A stretch of 64,000 nucleotides of DNA from Streptomyces aureus (GTDB lineage: Bacteria > Actinomycetota > Actinomycetes > Streptomycetales > Streptomycetaceae), in assembly GCF_000725495.1 (NCBI RefSeq), contig NZ_JNZD01000001.1:310001-374000 (forward strand), given 5' to 3'. The position numbers and the translations under genes are program-made. A model generated the notes under the pieces. It ran no database searches and was not told where the DNA came from. It saw only the letters and a program-made list of their open reading frames with translations. Position 1 is the stretch's first letter, and every line of letters begins with the position of its first letter. Below are positions 45,388-53,551 of this stretch, in pieces.

Positions 45388-45409
45388 GGGCCCGCGCACG
45401 CGCGGGCCC
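45388..45409. terminator. Terminator between convergent genes
   Basis: A 9-bp perfect stem (GGGCCCGCG and its complement) with a CACG loop in the 235-bp gap after the TerD-VWA gene. A second hairpin (ACCCGGCC...GGCCGGGT) lies at about 45424-45448 at the end of the convergent gene. Confidence 0.7.
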
Positions 45410-45445
45410 CCTTCCGCCGTGAAACCCGGCCGTCGGCCGGCCGGG

Positions 45446-46306
45446 TCACTCCGGCTGGTGTTCAGGTCCTCCGAAGTCCGGGCTCGTGAAATCCGGGCTG
45501 GAGAAGCTCGGACGCGGGCCCGCGGTTCCGTCCTCGGGGCTGCTGAACCCCGGCCGGCCGTACCCCAGGTGGGGTATGCGGCTGGGGGCCGGGGCGGGGC
45601 GGTCCAGGGCCGCCGAGCCCGGGTCCGCGAGGGCGTCCCGGAGGAACGGCAGGATGCCGCGTTCCAGGAGGGCGTCGTGCCAGGCCTCCTTGGCCCGGGC
45701 GACCTGTTCGGACAGCTCGTCCCCCGCTCCGGCCCGCAGGGACGAGGAGCCGTTGCGCAGGGCGGTCAGCAGCAGTCCGGCCGCGGCGACCAGGATGGCG
45801 GCCGCCGTGACCGCGCCGAAGACCCATCCGGTGGTCAGCAGCGTTCCGGCGATCGCCGGCTCGGGGTCGAGCACCCTCAGGACGTAGCCGACGAGCAAGA
45901 AGATCGCCGCGGCCGTCCCGGCGAGGACGGGGGCGAGGACCGCGACGACCGCGACCGCGCCGGCGCCCGCGGTCTCGGTGACCTCCCCCACGGTGGCGGC
46001 GAGGCCCATCACGGGCGTGCCCGGCTCCTGGGGGCCGGTTTCCTCGCCGACGGACGGGGCGGGCCGCACGGGGCGGCGCATGTCGCTGCGGACCTTCACA
46101 TAGTGCGCGTACTCGTCCGACGCGGCCGTCGTGATGAGGGCCGTGGCGTTGAGCGCCATGGTGCGCAGTTGTTCGAGGTTGAGCCGCCGGCCGACGGCGG
46201 CGAGTTCCGGGCGGTGTGGTGCGGAGCGCAGCGCCTCATCGAGGATCCGCTCGTATTCCTGGCGGTCCTCGCTCAGCAGGTGCTGCGGAACGCTGTTCAT
46301 CTGCAT
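45446..46306 (-). CDS. Polytopic membrane protein of unknown function
   Basis: A 286-residue protein with a hydrophilic N-terminal ~95 residues containing Arg/Leu-rich helices. Hydrophobic segments follow around residues 105-185 (AVAVVAVLAPVLAGTAAAIF, GTLLTTGWVFGAVTAAAILV). The C-terminal ~90 residues are soluble and Pro/Ser-rich with repeated FSSPDF motifs. I do not recognise a named family. ATG start with GGAG 9 bp upstream; another ATG lies 6 bp in. It lies between the TerD-VWA and metallophosphatase genes; no functional link is evident. Confidence 0.7.
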   Translation of the reverse strand: MQMNSVPQHLLSEDRQEYERILDEALRSAPHRPELAAVGRRLNLEQLRTMALNATALITTAASDEYAHYVKVRSDMRRPVRPAPSVGEETGPQEPGTPVMGLAATVGEVTETAGAGAVAVVAVLAPVLAGTAAAIFLLVGYVLRVLDPEPAIAGTLLTTGWVFGAVTAAAILVAAAGLLLTALRNGSSSLRAGAGDELSEQVARAKEAWHDALLERGILPFLRDALADPGSAALDRPAPAPSRIPHLGYGRPGFSSPEDGTAGPRPSFSSPDFTSPDFGGPEHQPE

Positions 46307-46487
46307 CCCCCGATGCTCCGTAGGGCTGATGGCTCGCACGCTGACGAGCCGTTGGGCAGAAACGGAGGGGAGCCTGCTACGGATAAGGCGATGGTAGAGC
46401 GGCGACGGCACGCCGTGACAGGGGGTTTCCAGAAATTGGCCCCCCGTCCGCCGTGCCGGGCCCGCCGGGCGCCTGTCCGGCGAACGC

Positions 46488-47639
46488 TCAGATATCCAGG
46501 GGAAGTTGCTGGACCAGCAGCTTTCCGGCCATGGTCACTCCGCCGTCCATCGCGATGGCCAGTCCGTCGGCGTAGACGTGCGGTCCTTCGATCACGGGAC
46601 CGGCTCCGGCCTCGCCGTCCTCCGGGACCGTCTCGCCCAGGAGGTAGGGGATGGGGCTGTGGCCGTGGACGATGCGGGTGCCGCCGTAGGTGTCGAGCAG
46701 TTCGTGGACCGCCCCGGCTCCGTCGTCGCGGAAGGCGAAGCGACGGGTGAACTTGCGAAAGAGGTCCCAGCAGTCCTCGGCGTCGTTGCGGGTGAGGGTC
46801 TCGCGGACGGTGTCGTTGACCGCTTCGATGGAGTCGCCGTAGTCGAGGTAGGCGGTGGTGTCGGAGTGCACCAGAAGGTGTCCGTCGACCAGTTCCATGG
46901 CGTCGAGGCGGGCCATCCACTGCAGGTGGTGGTCCTGGAGGCGGTCCATGTCCGTCTTCTGGCCGCCGTTGAGCAGCCAGGCGGCCTGGAAGGTCGCGGT
47001 GCCGGCGCCGGAGCTGACGGGTGTGTCGCCGAACCGCTTGGCGCCGAGCAGCAGCAGCTCGTGGTTGCCCATGAGGGCCTTGCAGTAGCCGCCGGCGGCG
47101 GCGGCCTCGGCGGAGAGCCGCATCACGAGGTCGATGACGCCGATGCCGTCCGGGCCGCGATCGGTGAAGTCGCCGAGGAACCACAGGCGCGCGGTGCCGG
47201 CCGACCAGTTGCCGGCCGCGTCGACCAGGCCCTTGTCCTGGAGCGCGGCGAGGAGCTGGTCGAGATAGCCGTGCACGTCCCCGACGACGTACAGCGGGCC
47301 GGGTCCTCCGTCGCCGGGTGCGGGCGCGGGGGCCCCCGAGGGGGCGACGGCGACCTGCTGGGTGTCGCCGCGGTTGATGACGGGCAGGTCGCGCTGGGTG
47401 GGCGTGTACCCCTCGGAGAACTCACCCGGGAACTCGGACGGGGGCGGGGGCTCGCTGGACATGTACGGGTTGGACTCCCCCGGCGCGTAGCGCCCGCTCT
47501 CCCCGACCGGTCCGGCGCTCTCGCCCTGAGGCGTGTTCTGCGCATACGGACCGGTCTCGTGGACGTACCCGGGTACCCGGAAGTCGCGCAACGTCGCCGT
47601 CCGCACCACCTCGGGTCCCTGACCGGCCCCCTGAGTCAT
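46488..47639 (-). CDS. Calcineurin-like metallophosphatase
   Basis: A 383-residue protein. The N-terminal ~130 residues are a disordered Pro/Gly/Glu-rich extension. The metallophosphatase domain has GDVHG (near residue 145), GDFTDRG, GNHE and a late VHGHSP, all standard metal-binding blocks of the PPP/bis-PNP phosphatase fold. It could be a protein phosphatase or a dinucleoside tetraphosphatase; the exact class is not decidable by eye. ATG start with GGAGGGG. The frame is open further up to 47723 but lacks family sequence. Confidence 0.88.
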   Translation of the reverse strand: MTQGAGQGPEVVRTATLRDFRVPGYVHETGPYAQNTPQGESAGPVGESGRYAPGESNPYMSSEPPPPSEFPGEFSEGYTPTQRDLPVINRGDTQQVAVAPSGAPAPAPGDGGPGPLYVVGDVHGYLDQLLAALQDKGLVDAAGNWSAGTARLWFLGDFTDRGPDGIGVIDLVMRLSAEAAAAGGYCKALMGNHELLLLGAKRFGDTPVSSGAGTATFQAAWLLNGGQKTDMDRLQDHHLQWMARLDAMELVDGHLLVHSDTTAYLDYGDSIEAVNDTVRETLTRNDAEDCWDLFRKFTRRFAFRDDGAGAVHELLDTYGGTRIVHGHSPIPYLLGETVPEDGEAGAGPVIEGPHVYADGLAIAMDGGVTMAGKLLVQQLPLDI

Positions 47640-47841
47640 CGACCCCTCCACCACCATCGCGCCGCATCTGCACCGGTTCGGACTGCCTGGTCGCAGCGGC
47701 CCGCGGTGTCGTCCGCCCATCATAGGAATGCGGATCGCGCCATGTGATGACCCAGGGGTGGTGAATCGGAACAGGAGCCCAGTTCACCGCGGTTTTCGCC
47801 CGAATTGGGCGGGGCTCGGCCCGCCCGGATCCTGTCGGGTC

Positions 47842-48954
47842 TCAGCCCTGCTCGGGTGATCGGGGCGGACTGACGGTCGTACGGGGCGACCGGCGCTGTG
47901 ACGAGGTCCGCACGATCAGCTCTGTCGGTATCACCTGCTCGACCGGTTGGTCCGATTCGACCCCTTCGATGGCGTCGATCAGCAGCTGGACGACGGCCGT
48001 GCCGATTCTGCGCGGTTTGAGGGAGAGGGTCGTGACGGGCGGCTCGGTGCTGGCGTAGACGTTCGACTCGCTGCAGCAGACCAGGAGCAGGTCGTCGGGT
48101 ACGCGCAGCCCGTAGCGGCGGGCGGCGGCGAGCAGGTCGGTGCCGTTCGGGTCGAAGAGACCGTAGACGGCGTCCGGGCGGTCGGGCCGGGCGAGGAGCC
48201 GGTCGGCCGCCACGGCTCCCGCGCACGGATCGTGCGCCGGGTAGGCCTCGTACACCGGATCCTGGCCCACGCGCTCGCACCAGCGCAGGTAGGCGGTGGT
48301 GGAGAGGTGGGTGTAGGTGTCCGTGGTGGTGCCGGTGAGGAGGCCGATGCGGCGGGCGCCCGCGTCCGCGAGGTGGTCCAGGATGCCGAGGACCGCGGCC
48401 TCGTGGTCGTTGTCCACCCAGGCGGTGACGGGGAGCGATCCCGCGGGCCGGCCGTCGGAGACGACCGGCAGTCCCTGGCGGACCAGCTCGCTGACGACCG
48501 CGTCCTGGTCGGAGGGGTCGATGACCACGGTTCCGTCCAGGGCCACGTTCGACCACACGTCGTGGCGGGAGGTCGCGGGGAGGATGACCAGGGCGTATCC
48601 CCGGGCCAGCGCGGCCGAGGTGGCGGCTCTGGCCATCTCGGCGAAGTACGCGAACTCCGTGAAGGTGAAAGGTTCATCCCCGTACGTGGTCACGGTCAGG
48701 CCGATCAGGCCGGACTTGCCCGTGCGGAGGGTCCGGGCCGCCGCCGAGGGGCGGTAGCCCAGCCGGTCCGCGACCTCGCGGACATGGCGGCGGGTGGCGT
48801 CCGGCAGCCGCCCCTTGCCGTTGAGGGCATCGGAGACGGTCGTGATGGAGACCCCTGCGGCCGCGGCCACGTCTCTGATGCCCGCCCTGCCTGGCCGACC
48901 GCCTCGGCGCGTGGTCTCCGCCCGGCTCACCTGGTGCTTCCCTGCTGCTGTCAT
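47842..48954 (-). CDS. LacI family transcriptional regulator
   Basis: A 370-residue LacI-type repressor. The N-terminal HTH is IRDVAAAAGVSITTVSDAL followed by a hinge (TRRHVREVADRLGYRPS). The effector domain follows (LIGLTVTTYGDEPFTF, TLSLKPRRIGTAVVQLLID). The extreme N-terminus has a basic, Thr-rich extension. ATG start; no ribosome-binding site stands out. It diverges from the HisC-family gene across 521 bp and has no sugar-transport genes nearby, so its target is unclear. Confidence 0.9.
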   Translation of the reverse strand: MTAAGKHQVSRAETTRRGGRPGRAGIRDVAAAAGVSITTVSDALNGKGRLPDATRRHVREVADRLGYRPSAAARTLRTGKSGLIGLTVTTYGDEPFTFTEFAYFAEMARAATSAALARGYALVILPATSRHDVWSNVALDGTVVIDPSDQDAVVSELVRQGLPVVSDGRPAGSLPVTAWVDNDHEAAVLGILDHLADAGARRIGLLTGTTTDTYTHLSTTAYLRWCERVGQDPVYEAYPAHDPCAGAVAADRLLARPDRPDAVYGLFDPNGTDLLAAARRYGLRVPDDLLLVCCSESNVYASTEPPVTTLSLKPRRIGTAVVQLLIDAIEGVESDQPVEQVIPTELIVRTSSQRRSPRTTVSPPRSPEQG

Positions 48955-49475
48955 GGCGAGCCGATATTAGGGCTCCTGCGGTGGGGTAGCGCGGACGCAT
49001 ATGCACGCGTTGACAGGCACGTTTCTGCATGATCGATGTGTGCTAACTCCCTTTGAAGTGAAGGCAGTTGAGCGATCTCATCCCAAGACGTGACTTGTCG
49101 GCGCGTGCGTGCCTGCCAAGGGGGCGATGTCTCGAAGAGGTCTCAACTCACCTGTACGAGGGATGCGCGCCACGGCGTGAGCCACCGGCGCATGTGGTAG
49201 CGGGCGACGCGCCCCCTTTTCGTACGACTTCGTACGAGGAGCCCCGCGGCGGGTGCGCCGAGCGGTGGGCCCGGCCGGGTGTCCGCGGCGGCGGGGCCGG
49301 TGTCCGCGGTGCCGGACGGTGATCACCTGGCCGGTCACGAAGAGGTGTCCGTCGGACACGACCTGGTGTCCGGTTGTCCACAGGCCATTCGCACCGGAGC
49401 GGAATCCTCATAAGGTGAGAAGCATTGGTAGCCGGTGGTGGTCATGAGCCGCTGGTGGTCACGAGGAGGACTGCG
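48955..49475. other. 521-bp intergenic region between lacI-type and hisC-type genes
   Basis: No open frame I would call a gene. Visible elements are an exact DnaA box TTGTCCACA at 49374-49382, a 15-bp dyad GTGTCCG-T-CGGACAC at 49345-49359, a 10-bp direct repeat TTCGTACGA near 49218, and TTGACA at 49010-49015 without a convincing -10. A GAGGAGG ribosome-binding site for the aminotransferase gene lies at the right end. Nothing else is recognisable. Confidence 0.6.
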
Positions 49476-50555
49476 GTGAGCGACACGAACCCCAAGCTGC
49501 GTGCCGAGCTGGCGGGTATCCCCACCTACAAGCCCGGGAAGCCCGCCGCAGCCGGCGGAGCCGTGGCGTACAAGCTGTCCTCCAACGAGAACCCGTATCC
49601 GCCGCTGCCCGGTGTCCTGGAGAGCCTGACCGCGGCGACCGGTTCGTTCAACCGTTACCCGGACATGGCGTGCACCGGGCTGATGAACGAGCTGGCGGAC
49701 CGTTTCGGCGTCCCCGTCTCCCACCTGGCGACCGGCACCGGCTCGGTCGGCGTCGCCCAGCAGCTGCTGCAGGCCACGAGCGGTCCCGGCGACGAGGTCA
49801 TCTACGCCTGGCGGTCCTTCGAGGCGTACCCGATCATCACGCAGATCAGCGGGGCGACCTCGGTGCAGGTGCCGCTGACCCCGGGCGAGGTGCACGACCT
49901 GGACGCGATGGCCGACGCCATCACGGACCGGACCCGGCTGATCTTCCTCTGCAACCCGAACAACCCGACCGGCACCGTGGTCCGCCGGGCCGAGCTGGAG
50001 CGGTTCCTGGACCGGGTCCCGAGCGATGTGCTCGTGGTGCTGGACGAGGCGTACCGCGAGTTCATCCGTGACGTCGAGGTGCCGGACGGTGTGGAGATCT
50101 ACCGTGACCGGCCCAACGTCTGTGTGCTGCGCACCTTCTCCAAGGCGTACGGGCTGGCCGGCCTGCGGGTCGGTTTCGCGATCGCCCACGAGCCGATCGC
50201 GGCCGCGCTCCGCAAGACGGCGGTGCCGTTCGGCGTGAGCCAGCTGGCCCAGGACGCCGCGGTGGCGAGCCTGCGGGCCGAGGACGAACTGCTCGGCCGG
50301 GTCGGTTCGCTGGTCTCGGAGCGCACCCGGGTGGTCGACACCCTGCGCACCCAGGGCTGGACGGTGCCCGAGACGCAGGCCAACTTCGTGTGGCTGCGGC
50401 TGGGGGAGCGCACCCTCGACTTCGCCGCGCACTGCGAGCAGGCCGGTGTCGTGGTGCGTCCGTTCGCCGGTGAGGGCGTCCGCGTCACGATCGGCGAGAC
50501 TGAGGCGAACGACATCTTCCTCAAGGCGACCGAGGGCTTCCACAAGGGCCTGTAG
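49476..50555 (+). CDS. HisC-family aminotransferase (histidinol-phosphate or aromatic)
   Basis: A 359-residue fold-type I PLP aminotransferase. The Schiff-base lysine is in [14 protein letters not shown], the cofactor-binding aspartate in [10 protein letters not shown], and NPNNPTG is intact. The N-terminus [19 protein letters not shown] is typical of HisC. It is not next to other his genes, so it may be the second copy that acts on aromatic amino acids (Pat-like). GTG start with GAGGAGG; the frame is open to 49425. Confidence 0.9.
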   Translation: MSDTNPKLRAELAGIPTYKPGKPAAAGGAVAYKLSSNENPYPPLPGVLESLTAATGSFNRYPDMACTGLMNELADRFGVPVSHLATGTGSVGVAQQLLQATSGPGDEVIYAWRSFEAYPIITQISGATSVQVPLTPGEVHDLDAMADAITDRTRLIFLCNPNNPTGTVVRRAELERFLDRVPSDVLVVLDEAYREFIRDVEVPDGVEIYRDRPNVCVLRTFSKAYGLAGLRVGFAIAHEPIAAALRKTAVPFGVSQLAQDAAVASLRAEDELLGRVGSLVSERTRVVDTLRTQGWTVPETQANFVWLRLGERTLDFAAHCEQAGVVVRPFAGEGVRVTIGETEANDIFLKATEGFHKGL

Positions 50556-50847
50556 GCGCCCGGCGGACCAACCGCCCACCCGAGCGGGCCGGTCCCTGAT
50601 CCGCGAGGGCGCCCGCCCATGAGTTCCGGCGAGGGCCCCGTACGCGTGAGGCGTGTACGGGGCCCTCGGCGTGCCCGGCGCCGGTCCCGAGGGGCCGAGA
50701 ACGGGCGGACCCGGAGCGCGGGCGGCGCGGATGGCTCGTTCGGGCCCTTGGGCCGGCCGGTTCCACCCGGTCGGGACCCTTGGGCCCCACTGAGGGACCC
50801 CCCACCCCTCGGACGTCGAACGGGTATGCGTCATAATTGCTTGTGAA

Positions 50848-50863
50848 TGTGAACGCGTTCACA
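50848..50863. promoter_or_regulatory. Rex operator (ROP) upstream of cydA
   Basis: TGTGAACGCGTTCACA matches the Rex operator sequence as I recall it for S. coelicolor. An extra TTGTGAA half-site precedes it at 50841-50847. It lies 85 bp upstream of cydA in a 392-bp gap (50556-50947). NADH-sensing Rex should leave the site when oxygen is low and so derepress the oxidase. The rest of the gap holds TAAGGAGA, the cydA ribosome-binding site, and nothing else I recognise. Confidence 0.95.
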
Positions 50864-50947
50864 AGCGTGTCCTGTTGCTCCCGTGATGTCTGTTGTAAAG
50901 CGGGCACACTGCCGCTGTGACCACGGCGACGTAAGGAGACTGACGAC

Positions 50948-52456
50948 GTGGAATTGGCTTTGGCGCCGGAGACCATGGCGCGATGGCAGTTCGGCATTAT
51001 CACCGTCTACCACTTCTTCTTCGTCCCTCTGACGATCTCGCTCGCCGCGCTCGTCGCCGGCCTGCAGACCGCCTGGGTGCGTACGGAGAAGCAGAAGTAC
51101 CTCAGGGCGACCAAGTTCTGGGGCAAGCTCTTCCTGATCAACATCGCGATGGGTGTCGTCACCGGCATCGTCCAGGAGTTCCAGTTCGGGATGAACTGGT
51201 CCGCCTACTCGCGCTTCGTCGGTGACATCTTCGGGGCCCCGCTCGCCTTCGAGGCCCTGCTCGCCTTCTTCTTCGAGTCCACCTTCATCGGGCTGTGGAT
51301 CTTCGGCTGGGACAAGCTCCCGAAGAAGCTCCACCTCGCCTGCATCTGGATGGTCTCCATCGGCACGATGCTGTCGGCGTACTTCATCCTCGCGGCCAAC
51401 TCGTGGATGCAGCACCCCGTCGGCTACCGGATCAACAAGGCCAAGGGGCGCGCGGAACTCACCGACTTCTGGCACGTCCTGACGCAGAACACCGCGCTCG
51501 CCCAGGTGTTCCACACGCTCACCGCGGCGTTCCTGACCGGTGGCGCCTTCATGGTGGGCATCGCCGCGATCCATCTGGCCCGCAAGCGGCACGTCGCGGT
51601 CATGAAGACCTCGCTGCGGCTCGGCCTCGTCACCGTCGTCATCGCCGGTCTCCTCACGGCGATCAGCGGAGACACCCTCGGCAAGGTCATGTTCAAGCAG
51701 CAGCCGATGAAGATGGCCGCGGCCGAGGCGCTGTGGGACGGCCAGGACTCCGCGCCGTTCTCGATCTTCGCGTACGGAGACGTGAGCAAGGGCCACAACT
51801 CCGTCGAGCTGTCGATCCCCGGGATACTGTCCTTCCTCGCCAACGACGACTTCAACTCGTACGTCCCCGGCATCAACGACACCAACAAGGCCGAGCAGGA
51901 GAAGTACGGCCCCGGCGACTACCGGCCCATCATCCCGGTCACCTTCTGGGCGTTCCGCTGGATGATCGGCTTCGGCATGGCCTCCTTCGTGATCGGCATC
52001 GTCGGACTCTGGCTGACCCGTAAGAAGTTCATGCTGCCGCAGCACCTGAGGGTCGGCGAGGACGAGGCACCGCACCTGGTCCTGTTCAAGAACAAGGCGC
52101 TCGGCCCGAAGCTCAGCAAGTGGGGCTGGCGGATCGCCATCTGGACCCTGGCCTTCCCGCTGATCGCCAACTCCTGGGGCTGGATCTTCACCGAGATGGG
52201 CCGTCAGCCGTGGGTCGTCTACGGCGTCCTGCAGACCCGGTACGGGGTCTCCCCCACCGTCTCGCAGGGCGAGGTCATCACCTCGCTGACCGTCTACTCG
52301 CTGCTGTACGCGATCCTCGCCGTCATCGAGGTCAAGCTGCTCGCGAAGTACGTGAAGGCAGGGCCGCCCGAGCTCACCGAGGCCGACCTCAACCCGCCCA
52401 CCAGGATCGGCGGCGACTCCGGTGACGCCGACAAGCCGATGGCCTTCTCCTACTAG
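50948..52456 (+). CDS. cydA: Cytochrome bd ubiquinol oxidase subunit I
   Basis: A 502-residue polytopic membrane subunit of the high-affinity bd oxidase. A haem-ligand histidine lies in VYHFFFVPLTI (H22). Other family marks are FHTLTAAFLTGGAFMVG and GRQPWVVYGVLQT. The length fits a short quinol-binding loop as in Gram-positives. It reduces oxygen at low tension without pumping protons. GTG start behind AAGGAG. The Rex operator lies upstream and cydB follows by 19 bp. Confidence 0.97.
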   Translation: MELALAPETMARWQFGIITVYHFFFVPLTISLAALVAGLQTAWVRTEKQKYLRATKFWGKLFLINIAMGVVTGIVQEFQFGMNWSAYSRFVGDIFGAPLAFEALLAFFFESTFIGLWIFGWDKLPKKLHLACIWMVSIGTMLSAYFILAANSWMQHPVGYRINKAKGRAELTDFWHVLTQNTALAQVFHTLTAAFLTGGAFMVGIAAIHLARKRHVAVMKTSLRLGLVTVVIAGLLTAISGDTLGKVMFKQQPMKMAAAEALWDGQDSAPFSIFAYGDVSKGHNSVELSIPGILSFLANDDFNSYVPGINDTNKAEQEKYGPGDYRPIIPVTFWAFRWMIGFGMASFVIGIVGLWLTRKKFMLPQHLRVGEDEAPHLVLFKNKALGPKLSKWGWRIAIWTLAFPLIANSWGWIFTEMGRQPWVVYGVLQTRYGVSPTVSQGEVITSLTVYSLLYAILAVIEVKLLAKYVKAGPPELTEADLNPPTRIGGDSGDADKPMAFSY

Positions 52457-52475
52457 GCTCGGGGAGCACTGAGTC

Positions 52476-53483
52476 ATGGAACTTCACGACGTCTGGTTCG
52501 TCCTCATCGCGGTCCTGTGGACCGGTTACTTCTTCCTGGAGGGCTTCGACTTCGGAGTCGGCATCCTCACCAAGCTGCTGGCCCGCGACCGCACCGAGAA
52601 GCGGGTTCTGATCAACACGATCGGCCCGGTGTGGGACGGCAACGAGGTGTGGCTGCTCACCGCCGGCGGTGCCACCTTCGCCGCCTTCCCCGAGTGGTAC
52701 GCCACCCTCTTCTCGGGCTTCTATCTGCCGCTGCTGATCATCCTCGTCACGCTGATCGTGCGGGGTGTCGCCTTCGAGTACCGGGCCAAGCGCCCCGAGG
52801 AGCACTGGCAGCGCAACTGGGAGACGGCGATCTTCTGGACCTCGCTGATCCCCGCGTTCCTGTGGGGAGTGGCCTTCGGCAACATCGTGCGCGGGGTGAA
52901 GATCGACCGGAACTTCGAATACGTCGGGAACTTCTGGGACCTGCTCAACGTGTACTCGATCCTCGGCGGTCTGGTCACGCTCACGCTGTTCACCTTCCAC
53001 GGGGCCGTGTTCGTCGGACTCAAGACGGTGGGCGACATCCGGGAGCGGTCGCGGAAGCTCGCGCTTCAGGTCGGCCTGGCAACGGCCGTGCTGGCGCTGG
53101 TCTTTCTGATCTGGACCCAGATCGACAGCGGTGACGGCGCCTCGCTGGGCGCACTGATCGTGGCCGTCCTCGCCCTCGTCGGGGCGCTGGCGATGGTCAA
53201 CGCGGGACGAGAGGGGTGGGCCTTCATCCTCTCGGGGCTCACCATCATCGCGGCCGTCGCGATGCTCTTCCTGTCGCTCTTCCCGGACGTCATGCCGTCC
53301 TCGCTCAACGCGGACTGGAGCCTCACGGTCACCAACGCCTCGTCGAGTCAGTACACCCTGAAGATCATGACCTGGTGTGCCGTGATCGCCACACCGATCG
53401 TTCTGCTCTACCAGAGCTGGACCTACTGGGTGTTCCGCAAGCGCATCGGCACGCACCACATCGCCGTCGACGCGTCGCACTGA
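52476..53483 (+). CDS. cydB: Cytochrome bd ubiquinol oxidase subunit II
   Basis: A 335-residue polytopic subunit of bd oxidase that partners CydA: MELHDVWFVLIAVLWTGYFFLEGFDFG at the N-terminus (residues 1-27 in outline), WDGNEVWLLTAGG and TFHGAVFVGLKT in the body. It starts 19 bp after cydA behind GGGGAG and belongs to the same Rex-controlled transcript. The cydCD exporter gene follows across a parS doublet. Confidence 0.96.
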   Translation: MELHDVWFVLIAVLWTGYFFLEGFDFGVGILTKLLARDRTEKRVLINTIGPVWDGNEVWLLTAGGATFAAFPEWYATLFSGFYLPLLIILVTLIVRGVAFEYRAKRPEEHWQRNWETAIFWTSLIPAFLWGVAFGNIVRGVKIDRNFEYVGNFWDLLNVYSILGGLVTLTLFTFHGAVFVGLKTVGDIRERSRKLALQVGLATAVLALVFLIWTQIDSGDGASLGALIVAVLALVGALAMVNAGREGWAFILSGLTIIAAVAMLFLSLFPDVMPSSLNADWSLTVTNASSSQYTLKIMTWCAVIATPIVLLYQSWTYWVFRKRIGTHHIAVDASH

Positions 53484-53495
53484 ATCTGATGGACT

Positions 53496-53551
53496 GGCAT
53501 GTTTCACGTGAAACATGCCTGATGGATCAAAAGGTGTGTTTCACGTGAAAC
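53496..53551. other. parS doublet between cydB and cydCD
   Basis: Two exact GTTTCACGTGAAAC sites at 53501-53514 and 53538-53551. The first is centred in a 24-bp perfect palindrome. The second covers the probable cydCD start codon GTG (53545-53547). Centre spacing is 37 bp. Confidence 0.9.
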
